Below are positions 20,616 through 28,978 of a DNA stretch of 55,724 nucleotides, one piece after another. The position numbers were made by a program, and so were the translations under genes. The DNA is from Candidatus Omnitrophota bacterium (GTDB lineage: Bacteria; Omnitrophota; Gorgyraeia; Zapsychrales; Zapsychraceae): NCBI GenBank assembly GCA_016212005.1, contig JACRHP010000059.1:1-55724 (forward strand). The letters run 5' to 3'. A model generated the notes under the pieces. It searched no databases, was not told the DNA's origin, and worked only from the letters and a program-made list of their open reading frames with translations. How positions within the stretch are numbered: the stretch's first letter is position 1; every line of letters begins with the position of its first letter.

Positions 20616-22873
20616 GGCAAAATCACCTCAAAGCAAGCACCTTTTCCAAGGTCTTCAACATCATTTCCCACGAATTTCACTTCTCCTCCCATTTTTTCAA
20701 TGATGGTTTTAATATGATGCAATCCTATCCCTGAACCGTTAGTTGTGGTTTCCCCGCGCTTGAAAAGCTTGTTAAGCATCTTGTTGTCAACACCCTTTCC
20801 ATTATCCGATACATGGATGTGTAGTTTTTTGTTAAGCATCTTGAACTTGATTGCCATTGTTGTTGCCCCGGCTTTTTTTGCATTGCTTATGAGGTTATCA
20901 AGGACAATAGAAATCTCCAGCGGCCTGAATTCTACCACGTGTTCTATCCCCTCGTTGGAAAACCGAAATTTCATTATTTCTGCCTTTACTATTCTTTCAA
21001 GGTACTCCTTGACATAGAGGACGACGTCCTTTTTTATCAACTCAACTTTCGTTTTAAAATTAGCCATGCCGACAATATTCGCGAGGATCATTATTTTCTC
21101 GTTCTCTATACTGAGCTCGTCAACAAAAGGGGCTATCTCAGAGATTGGCCTGTCCGCGTGTATTTTCTTGTTGATATCAATAACTATTTCCTTGATGGTT
21201 TTTGTTGAGTTCTCGATTGTATGATTCAGGCTCGTTATAATTTCTTTATCGGTGGATACAACTTTCGTGAGGAAAAGTGATTCCCGTTCCTTTGCCTTTA
21301 ACTCCTCTTCCTTTTCCCCCTTTTCAATCTCAAGGTTCCTGGTCGCGAGCCTTACTGATTTCAACTGCTTTTCAATGTACGCCTTTTGCTCAGGTGCCTT
21401 CACGTATTTATTCAGGGATTCTATATTCTTGATGACCTGAGGTAAATTCTCTATTTGCTTATCCTTGAGGATCGTGAGTAAATCGGAATTGAACTGGATG
21501 TTTTTCTCGGGATCTTTCACCTGGCCGGCTAGTTTCTGGATTAACTCAAGGCTATCCCGCTTGATTTCCTCGGGGGATTTCTGTTTCTCCGCGTCTTCCT
21601 TATCCCAGTCAATGCCCTCAACGACGTACTTCTCAAGCCTCCTGAGTATCTTTTCAATAAAATAATCCTGCAGGTGCTGGAATTCTTGTGTTTTCAGCAC
21701 ACCGCCGTCCCTGCTGGATACTTCTTCAAAACCTGGCTGGGGCCCGTGGAGTTCAATCCTTCCCATTAACTCCCTGTTTGCAAGATACCTGGCATACCCC
21801 TGCCCTTTTCGTTTCTCAAGGCCAAGCCAATCATCTCCCTCGTCACCGTACGGGTGAATCCTGAACTTGTTTTTATACAGGAATATTGAGCCATAATTTT
21901 TAGGTTCAACCCCCATGACCCGTGTAAAAGTATTCTTTGCTGCCTGGCTGAGGTAAAATAAATTTACAGTTATATTATCAAGGCCAGGGTACTCGCTTCG
22001 CTCTTCTATGACGAATATGGACTTTCCCTTGTCAATTAATTCTGTTCTTACCTTCCCGCCAGTGATAGATGACTTTAATTCCGTAGTTTTAATCCCGAGT
22101 TTTTCAAAGACTATATTCTTAACCGGGCCATTAATGAGATTAAAATCCTCCTCCTTCTTGACTTTCTTATCGTTTTCAAGGAATTCTCTTGCCTCAAGGT
22201 AAATCTTGAATTCCTGCTCTTCAATTGACGAGGGATTAATCAATCGTTGCAGGTATTTTCTTAATTCCAGTAACTTCCCCGCATCCCACTTGTCGTTAAG
22301 CGAAGATATCTCCAGGATGGTTCCATTCTTGAATTCTTTCACGGGGTAATCTTCTATCTCTACCTTGGCCATGGTTGAGTAATTAATCTTTATAGTCTGG
22401 AATTCTTTTTCCTGGTCCTCCTCAAATTTTTGCCAGTTAACATCAAGGAAGTGTATTCCCTTTTCCCCCTCTTTCCTCGTGTAAAGTTTAAGCTTGGTAC
22501 CAAGCCTATCACAGGAAAACCTGCCAACGCCTTTTGCACCGGCAAATACCCTCTTGTTTTTTATCTTATCCCTGAAACTCTTTCTTGCTGGTTCCTTTTC
22601 ATCGTCCTTCTTTTCAGAGTATCCAACAAATAACCATTTTTTCACGAGATCGTCATGGGACATGCCATCCCCATCATCAATAATTAATATCCTGGAAGAA
22701 CCACCCTTGCCTGTATCCTTGATGTCCTGGAATACAATTCTTACCAGTTTCGCGTTGGCATCATAGGAATTCTTGACGAGTTCAAAAATGGCAATCCGGT
22801 CATTGGTAATCAACTCTTTCCCGATTATATTCTTCAATCCCGAGCTTATCCTGAAATCCAGTTGCTTGTTCAC
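20612..22873 (-). CDS. dual GHKL ATPase: N-terminal Hsp90/MORC-like plus C-terminal histidine-kinase-like ATPase
   Basis: N-term IAIFELVKNSYDANA, IIDDGDGMS, GAKGVGRFS; C-term LDNLISNAKKAGA, VSDNGKGVD, GSGIGLHHI. Confidence 0.85.
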   Translation of the reverse strand: MNKQLDFRISSGLKNIIGKELITNDRIAIFELVKNSYDANAKLVRIVFQDIKDTGKGGSSRILIIDDGDGMSHDDLVKKWLFVGYSEKKDDEKEPARKSFRDKIKNKRVFAGAKGVGRFSCDRLGTKLKLYTRKEGEKGIHFLDVNWQKFEEDQEKEFQTIKINYSTMAKVEIEDYPVKEFKNGTILEISSLNDKWDAGKLLELRKYLQRLINPSSIEEQEFKIYLEAREFLENDKKVKKEEDFNLINGPVKNIVFEKLGIKTTELKSSITGGKVRTELIDKGKSIFVIEERSEYPGLDNITVNLFYLSQAAKNTFTRVMGVEPKNYGSIFLYKNKFRIHPYGDEGDDWLGLEKRKGQGYARYLANRELMGRIELHGPQPGFEEVSSRDGGVLKTQEFQHLQDYFIEKILRRLEKYVVEGIDWDKEDAEKQKSPEEIKRDSLELIQKLAGQVKDPEKNIQFNSDLLTILKDKQIENLPQVIKNIESLNKYVKAPEQKAYIEKQLKSVRLATRNLEIEKGEKEEELKAKERESLFLTKVVSTDKEIITSLNHTIENSTKTIKEIVIDINKKIHADRPISEIAPFVDELSIENEKIMILANIVGMANFKTKVELIKKDVVLYVKEYLERIVKAEIMKFRFSNEGIEHVVEFRPLEISIVLDNLISNAKKAGATTMAIKFKMLNKKLHIHVSDNGKGVDNKMLNKLFKRGETTTNGSGIGLHHIKTIIEKMGGEVKFVGNDVEDLGKGACFEVILP

Positions 22874-24090
22874 TTTACCATCTCCTTCAAAATCTCCCCC
22901 GCGTGTTCCATGAACAAGGGGGGTATTGCATTCCCCACCTGGGAATACCGTGGGACAGCAGTCCTTCTCAATTTCCCCCCGGTCGTGTATGCTTCCCTTA
23001 TCTTGTACCAGTCATCAAACGACTGTACCCGCGCATACTCCCTGACACTTAATACCCGAGGTTCTGCGTAATGTATATAATCGTCGGGTAGTGTTGTCAA
23101 GGTCGGGCTTTGCCTGTCCGGGGCCAGTGGGACAACATGATGTTTATTGATACTGAAAACCTGGCGGGCAGAGGTGTCAATATTCTTCCCCCTTGAGCAC
23201 TTGCTCAGGATATAACTGAACTTTTTAACAGTTTCCTCGTTATGATTTGGGAAGCGGTGGCTATCCGGCACCCCGGTATTTTCCCCCCGTAAAAGTTTCT
23301 GGTAATTGTTTTCCCATTCCCCATAGAGCCCTTCCTTGAAACCGGGAAATTCACTGGAAACTATTTCCCCGTGCCTTCGTTCCAGGTCAGAGATAGCATC
23401 CTTGAGGGTCATCTTTTCCCCTATTCCTTTCTTCTTCAAGAATTCAATCTTCTTGCTTACCAGCTCCTTGAAAAATATCATGGGATCCCCACCAAGAACA
23501 CCAACAAGGATAAACCTCTTCCTCTCCTGAGGGACCCCGAAATCACCGAAATTGATAATGTCCGCGTGCACGTTATAGCCAAGTTTTTCCAGTCTCCTGA
23601 GGACATAGTCCGAGTAAACCCTGCCGCTGGAATTGTTTTTCTTGAACTTGATTGTGAATCCTTTCACATTCTCAAAGAAAATAATCCTTGGTTTTACAAG
23701 CCGGACAAACCTTATGTAGCTATTAACAAGTTTATTCCTCTTGTCCGCCTCATTCCTCCTCCCAGCAAATGAGAAACCCTGGCACGGTGGCCCACCAACG
23801 AGCAAAGTCACTTTTCCCTTTAAACCAATCAATTCTTTTTTGTAATTCCGGAGGAAGGTGTTAATATTGTGCGGTTTCTGGGGCAACCATCCGGGCCATT
23901 CAAAATGCTGTTTTCCATCTATCAAATTATATTGAAGCGTTGAGAAGGCCATCTTGCTTTTCTCAATGGCAAATAACCCCTTCCAACCAGCTTTCAAGAG
24001 TCCAAGGGATGCTCCCCCGCACCCGGCGAACAGGTCTATGTACATGTAGCCATTTAACCGTGGCATATTAAGAGGATTGTCTGTTTTCAT
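22870..24090 (-). CDS. C5 cytosine DNA methyltransferase
   Basis: DLFAGCGGASLGL, GGPPCQGFSFAGRR, FFENVKGF, VPQERKRFILVG, QVGNAIPPLF. Confidence 0.95.
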   Translation of the reverse strand: MKTDNPLNMPRLNGYMYIDLFAGCGGASLGLLKAGWKGLFAIEKSKMAFSTLQYNLIDGKQHFEWPGWLPQKPHNINTFLRNYKKELIGLKGKVTLLVGGPPCQGFSFAGRRNEADKRNKLVNSYIRFVRLVKPRIIFFENVKGFTIKFKKNNSSGRVYSDYVLRRLEKLGYNVHADIINFGDFGVPQERKRFILVGVLGGDPMIFFKELVSKKIEFLKKKGIGEKMTLKDAISDLERRHGEIVSSEFPGFKEGLYGEWENNYQKLLRGENTGVPDSHRFPNHNEETVKKFSYILSKCSRGKNIDTSARQVFSINKHHVVPLAPDRQSPTLTTLPDDYIHYAEPRVLSVREYARVQSFDDWYKIREAYTTGGKLRRTAVPRYSQVGNAIPPLFMEHAGEILKEMVK

Positions 24091-24759
24091 TTATAAAGCT
24101 TCTTTCCCGTGATGGTAACGTGAGCAGTAACCACATCCCTTGCGCAAGGGGCATTTCCCGCAGAGCGGGCGCGTTTTGCACACGAGTGCCCCGAGATCAA
24201 GTAACCCCCAGTTATATTCCTTGAAGGATTTTCTAGGCAGTAGTTCCCCTGCCTTTAGTTGTAACGCCTTGTTGTCCCGTAAATCCTTCCGGGCGTCAAT
24301 GTCAAAAAACCTGGATATAATCCTGCTGCTATTAACATCCAGGATGGGAACCCTTTTATTAAACCCAAAACAGAACGTGGCATTGGCAATATACAACCCC
24401 ACGTGGGGAATACCCTCAATCTCTGGCAATCTATTAGGAATTCTGCCCTCAAAATTTTCGTGCACAAACCCAGCAATTTTCTTGAGGGCAGTTGTCCTTT
24501 GATTTCCTAACCCGAGGGGAGATATTTTCCTTAAAATTCTCCCTCTTTGTTCCTTGCAAAGTTTTCCTGCAGTATTGTATCTTTTCACGAAGGGCTCTAT
24601 TCTCTGGTCAACAGTTTCAGCCCGTGTTTTCTTCAAGAATAATTCTGTTATCAAAACCTGGAAAGGTGATAATTTTTCCCTTCGCCAGAAAAAATCCCGT
24701 TGATTATTGTCATAGAACTTCTTGATCCTATCCCTGAAATATTGATTTTTATTCATCAA
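24091..24759 (-). CDS. HhH-GPD DNA glycosylase with Fe-S cluster, Tyr at the EndoIII Lys position (TDG/Mig-like)
   Basis: IEGIPHVGLYIANATFCFGFNKRVPILDVNSSR; CKTRPLCGKCPLRKGC cluster. Confidence 0.85.
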   Translation of the reverse strand: MMNKNQYFRDRIKKFYDNNQRDFFWRREKLSPFQVLITELFLKKTRAETVDQRIEPFVKRYNTAGKLCKEQRGRILRKISPLGLGNQRTTALKKIAGFVHENFEGRIPNRLPEIEGIPHVGLYIANATFCFGFNKRVPILDVNSSRIISRFFDIDARKDLRDNKALQLKAGELLPRKSFKEYNWGLLDLGALVCKTRPLCGKCPLRKGCGYCSRYHHGKEAL

Positions 24760-24765
24760 TCTTGA

Positions 24766-24951
24766 TTAAACATTGCTCCTGCTCTTAATAAACCTGTCAA
24801 GATCCTCCCGTCTGATCCGCCACTGTTTAATTTTCGTCGCCCGTATTTGTTTCTCGCGGATGAGTTGCCGGATACGATACTCGGTCAAGCCGAGCTCTTT
24901 CGCAACCTGCCGGACGGTAAGAAAATTCTTGAGATTCATAGAAATGCCCAC
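24766..24951 (-). CDS. excisionase/MerR-type HTH DNA-binding protein
   Basis: FLTVRQVAKELGLTEYRIRQLIREKQIRATKIKQWRIRREDLDRFI. Confidence 0.85.
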   Translation of the reverse strand: MGISMNLKNFLTVRQVAKELGLTEYRIRQLIREKQIRATKIKQWRIRREDLDRFIKSRSNV

Positions 24952-24967
24952 TTAACGTTATTTCACA

Positions 24968-25549
24968 TTATGACACATCATGCGAAAATAAAGAATACGA
25001 GATTGGGCTTTCTCTCCTGAGCATCCAGGACAGTTGACTCCTGTTCCACGGCCACTTCTGGTTGCCAAGCAATTTCTTCTCAACCCGTTTATAATCCCTC
25101 GTCTTGTAAAACCATAGCTTTATTTCGCCGCTGGTAAGAGCTTCCTCAAGAATCAGTTTGTTAATACGACAGTTTGTTTCCTGCCCACCGGTAAAGCAAT
25201 TTCTCGGGGAGATTTGACCATATCCCATGTTGAACCGCAGTGAAAGGTCAACACATTCGCCCATGTATTTATATGCATTGTTTACCGTGATGATGTAAAC
25301 CCCCGGTTGATTGATCCCAACAGGAATGCGGAACCGGCAGAATTTCCCGCTTCCATATTTGTTTAATGAAACTCCTCTTTTATTTTCATATTTGTCCTGC
25401 GGCTCAAACCTGAGAATATTGCCTTCTGTATCTTTTTCTGGTTTCATTGCACATATCAGGACAAACCTGTGGCCATTTATATCCATGTTCTGATAGTAAG
25501 ATGTACTCTGTGTTTTTTTCATAACTCCATGATTATTCAAGCCTTGCAA
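24968..25549 (-). CDS. GIY-YIG nuclease domain protein, possible restriction endonuclease
   Basis: PGVYIITVNNAYKYMGECVDLSLRF...VEKKLLGNQKWPWN, GIY-YIG catalytic pattern. Confidence 0.7.
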   Translation of the reverse strand: MQGLNNHGVMKKTQSTSYYQNMDINGHRFVLICAMKPEKDTEGNILRFEPQDKYENKRGVSLNKYGSGKFCRFRIPVGINQPGVYIITVNNAYKYMGECVDLSLRFNMGYGQISPRNCFTGGQETNCRINKLILEEALTSGEIKLWFYKTRDYKRVEKKLLGNQKWPWNRSQLSWMLRRESPISYSLFSHDVS

Positions 25550-25673
25550 CAGCCTTGGCTATTTTCTTCATTATCATCATGTAACGCATCCATCTCCCAG
25601 CCAAAGGTTTGTATCCACACACGCTTTCCAAGCATCATATCCCTTTCACTTATAGAGAGTTAAAAACTTCGAA

Positions 25674-26028
25674 TTAATTTTGAGCAAGTTTTGGCTTCAA
25701 TTCTCCATTGCACACTTGTTTAAGCGATAATTCCCGATCCTCAAATTCTTGCTGACTTAAAAAGCCTTCTCGGTAAAGCGTTCTAAGGAAATCCTCTACT
25801 GATGAATCATTCTTTCGATTATTACGCTGAATTTCCAGACATTGGCTTTCCCTTCTCGCCAACTCCGCACGCCATTCTTGTACGCGCAGATTTAAACCCA
25901 ATGACGATCTCAGCTTTACCAAGCAATCGGGAATGCCTGAAAATATATAGATAGATGGCCTGCTCATAGGTATCGAGTCCGGGAGCAAGATAATCGTGAA
26001 ACTGTATGATGAAATTTTCTAAATTCAT
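25674..26028 (-). pseudogene. HTH-HNH endonuclease family remnant with internal deletion and frameshift
   Basis: MNLENFIIQFHDYLAPGLDTYEQAIYLYIFRHSRLLGKAEIVIGFKSARTRMACGVGEKGKPMS in one frame, NNRKNDSSVEDFLRTLYREGFLSQQEFEDR in another; HNH core absent. Confidence 0.65.
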
Positions 26029-26046
26029 TAGATATTACCCTTATTA

Positions 26047-27108
26047 TTACCCTCTTTTAAGGGTATTACCCTTTTTCTTCCAAAGGGCGCCGGGGCCGCG
26101 GCCAATGCATTCGACCTTTTTCAATTTCTGAAGATCGCGAAGAACGACTCGTATCATATCTCGGCTCACGCCCGGACAAGCTTTCTCAAGATCGGACAGG
26201 GTGAATTCTTTATTGAATCCTTCGATAGCAGACTCTATGAGTTTGGTTTTTGATCCACGCGGGCTTTTCATCTGTCCTACCCGGCCTTCGAATTCTTGAT
26301 AAGCCATCTTAAGAATATACAAAACATAATTGATATACGGCCAAGGATCGTGTTTGCCTTCGTGCCAGCGTTGCGAACTCTGTTCCAAGGTTTCGTAATA
26401 GCGTTCTTTGTTCTGTTCGATTAACCGCTCCAGACTGATGTATCGGCCGACTTCGTAGCCAAGCGAATAGCATTGAAGCAGAAGAAGCAGACGAGAAACG
26501 CGGCCGTTGCCGTCGCGGAAAGGATGAACGCAAAGGAAATCCAGATTGAATGCCGCAAGTGCTATGAGTGGATGGACGTTCTTTTCTTTCAAAGTGTCTT
26601 GCCAAGATTCCACAAGTTTCCCCATAAAAGCCGGCGTTTTCGAGGCTTCAACGGTTTTAAATCGTACACGCTCTCTGCCCCCGGGCAGTTTCTCAATAAT
26701 ATCCACGTTCTTCTCTTTGTATTTGCCCGCATCCCAAATCTCGCCCCGGCTCGTTTCGTGGAGTTTGAGAATTGTTTTTTCAGAAACTGGAATTTTTGCG
26801 CCATCTCTATGAATCCAATCAAGGGCCGTGCGATAACAGCGGACTTCTTCTTCGTTGCGATCTTTGAGATGCCTTTTCCCAAAAACAATCGTTCCCACTC
26901 TTCTCTGATTAACCGTCACGCCCTCGATCCGGTTTGAGGAAACAGCGCTTTCGATCAATGCGTGCTCACGCAACACTTTCAACTTTTGCGGGGATTGTTT
27001 GGTAAAAAGCTCCTGTTTTCCCCGCGCTTCTCCCAAATCCGCCAAATACCAGGAGGTGGTTGTTGGAATATTTTTAATTGCCTTCTTGAACTGCTGAAAT
27101 GTTTTCAA
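26047..27108 (-). CDS. Fic family protein
   Basis: HPFRDGNGRVSRLLLLLQ Fic motif; SSNRIEG inhibitory-like motif; C-terminal winged-helix-like region. Confidence 0.93.
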   Translation of the reverse strand: MKTFQQFKKAIKNIPTTTSWYLADLGEARGKQELFTKQSPQKLKVLREHALIESAVSSNRIEGVTVNQRRVGTIVFGKRHLKDRNEEEVRCYRTALDWIHRDGAKIPVSEKTILKLHETSRGEIWDAGKYKEKNVDIIEKLPGGRERVRFKTVEASKTPAFMGKLVESWQDTLKEKNVHPLIALAAFNLDFLCVHPFRDGNGRVSRLLLLLQCYSLGYEVGRYISLERLIEQNKERYYETLEQSSQRWHEGKHDPWPYINYVLYILKMAYQEFEGRVGQMKSPRGSKTKLIESAIEGFNKEFTLSDLEKACPGVSRDMIRVVLRDLQKLKKVECIGRGPGALWKKKGNTLKRG

Positions 27109-27171
27109 CTCTTGTCCTCACAATTGGATAGCATCTTTAGAATCCCCAAAATCGTCGTACGGTACTTGCAC

Positions 27172-27200
27172 CCCTTCGACTCACTTTGTTCGCTCAGGGC
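27172..27200. repeat. dispersed CTTCGACTC...GCTCAGGG repeat
   Basis: ccccttcgactcactttgttcgctcaggg. Confidence 0.6.
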
Positions 27201-27234
27201 AGGCAACGGTCAGCCGTACGTTTCAATGGAAAAC

Positions 27235-28917
27235 TCAACTTTCCCGGTACTTATTCGTGATCGGCAGGCGCCAGTCCTTGCCGAAGGCGCGAGGGGTGAT
27301 CTTGATGCCCGGCGGCCCCTGGCGGCGTTTGTATTCGTTGCGGTCGACCATAGCGATGACTTTTTTGACCAATCCCTTGTCATTCTTGCGCGCCATATAG
27401 GCCAAAGAGCGGTGCTCCTCGACATATTCTTTTAACATTTTGTCCAGATCGGAATACGGCGGAAGAGAGTCCTGGTCTTTCTGGTTTTCTTTCAATTCCG
27501 CGGTCGGCGGCCGGTCAATCACACTTTGGGGGATCAACTCTTTCCCGGCCTTCTCATTGACCAACCGCGCCAGATCATAAACAGTTGTCTTGGGGACATC
27601 TTTGATAACGGCAAATCCACCGCTCATATCACCATATAACGTGCAATAGCCGACCCCCACTTCGCTTTTATTGCCCGTCGTCAAAACCAGACTGCCCCAG
27701 CGGTTGGAGAGAGTCATCAAGATCGTTCCCCGAATGCGGGCCTGGAGGTTCTCCTCGGCCGAGCCAAATGCTTTTTCCCCGAAAATTTCCTGCAGCTGCG
27801 CCAGATGCGCCTCGAACATCTTCTCGATGGGGACCTCCCAAAACCTGATCCCCAGATTCTGCGCCACGCGCCGGGCGTCGCTGCGGGTCCCCGCGGAAGT
27901 AAACCGCGACGGCATGGAAATGCCGGCCACGTTCTCTTTGCCGATGGCATCAACGGCAATGGCAGCGACGAGCGAGGAATCGATCCCGCCGCTTAACCCG
28001 ATCAAACAATCCCGGAAGTTGTTCTTGCGCGCGTAATCCCGCGTGCCCAGGACCAACGCTTTATAGATCCGCTCCAGCCCGCTTAATTCAGGGACGATAT
28101 GTTTAGACGCAGGCGCTTTAACCGGGCGCAAAAGGGTTTTACTCAAAACAACCGCCTGCGCCGGCTTTCTGCCCGCGGAAATGGGCATATCTACGACAAC
28201 CAAATCTTCTGCGAACTGCGCGCCCGAGACGATTATTTTTCCCCTTGGATCAACGACAAAGCTCCCGCCGTCAAAGACAAGCTCATCCTGGCCGCCGACC
28301 AGATTGACATAACCGATATACGCCCCAGTCTCTGCAGCCCGGCGTTTTAAAAGCTTGCGGCGTTTTTCCAATTTCTCCACGTCATACGGCGAGCTCGAAA
28401 TATTGATAAGGAGTCTGGCCCCCCGCCGAACCTGGTCCCGATAGATGCCATCTTCCACCCAAATATCTTCACAAATGCTGACCCCCAAAAGATATCCCCC
28501 CAGAGAAAAAACCATGTCCTTTGTACCGGCGCAGAAATACCGTTTCTCGTCGAAAACACCGTAGTTGGGAAGGTCCCGTTTATGATAAACACCTTTGAGC
28601 TGACCATCGCAAATGACGGCTGCCGCATTGTACAAATTCTTTTTTTTGTCCATATCGACAAACCCAATCACCGCCGTCAGGCCCTTGACTTCCGGGATAA
28701 GGGCGTGCAGGGATTTGATATTATCCCGCACAAAATGCTCCTTAAACAGCAAATCCTCCGGCGGATATCCGCAGACGGCCAATTCCGGGAAGACGACGAT
28801 ATCCGCGTCCTTCGCGCGGGCGCGCTGGATATATTCGACGATCTTCTGGCGGTTGCCGGGGAGATCGCCGACGGTCGGATTGATCTGGGCTAGGGCGATG
28901 CGTAACATATTCGTCAA
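27235..28917 (-). CDS. nadE: glutamine-dependent NAD+ synthetase
   Basis: nitrilase-like N-terminus and LIGLSGGIDSSLVAAIAVDA C-terminal domain. Confidence 0.96.
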   Translation of the reverse strand: MTNMLRIALAQINPTVGDLPGNRQKIVEYIQRARAKDADIVVFPELAVCGYPPEDLLFKEHFVRDNIKSLHALIPEVKGLTAVIGFVDMDKKKNLYNAAAVICDGQLKGVYHKRDLPNYGVFDEKRYFCAGTKDMVFSLGGYLLGVSICEDIWVEDGIYRDQVRRGARLLINISSSPYDVEKLEKRRKLLKRRAAETGAYIGYVNLVGGQDELVFDGGSFVVDPRGKIIVSGAQFAEDLVVVDMPISAGRKPAQAVVLSKTLLRPVKAPASKHIVPELSGLERIYKALVLGTRDYARKNNFRDCLIGLSGGIDSSLVAAIAVDAIGKENVAGISMPSRFTSAGTRSDARRVAQNLGIRFWEVPIEKMFEAHLAQLQEIFGEKAFGSAEENLQARIRGTILMTLSNRWGSLVLTTGNKSEVGVGYCTLYGDMSGGFAVIKDVPKTTVYDLARLVNEKAGKELIPQSVIDRPPTAELKENQKDQDSLPPYSDLDKMLKEYVEEHRSLAYMARKNDKGLVKKVIAMVDRNEYKRRQGPPGIKITPRAFGKDWRLPITNKYRES

Positions 28918-28978
28918 GTCACAAAGTCACAACGTCACCAGGTCACTTGTGACTTTGTAACTGGGTGACTTTGTGACC
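28918..28978. repeat. palindromic element with 8-bp tandem units (element D)
   Basis: gtcacaaa gtcacaac gtcaccag gtcac tt gtgacttt gtaactgg gtgacttt gtgacc. Confidence 0.85.
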
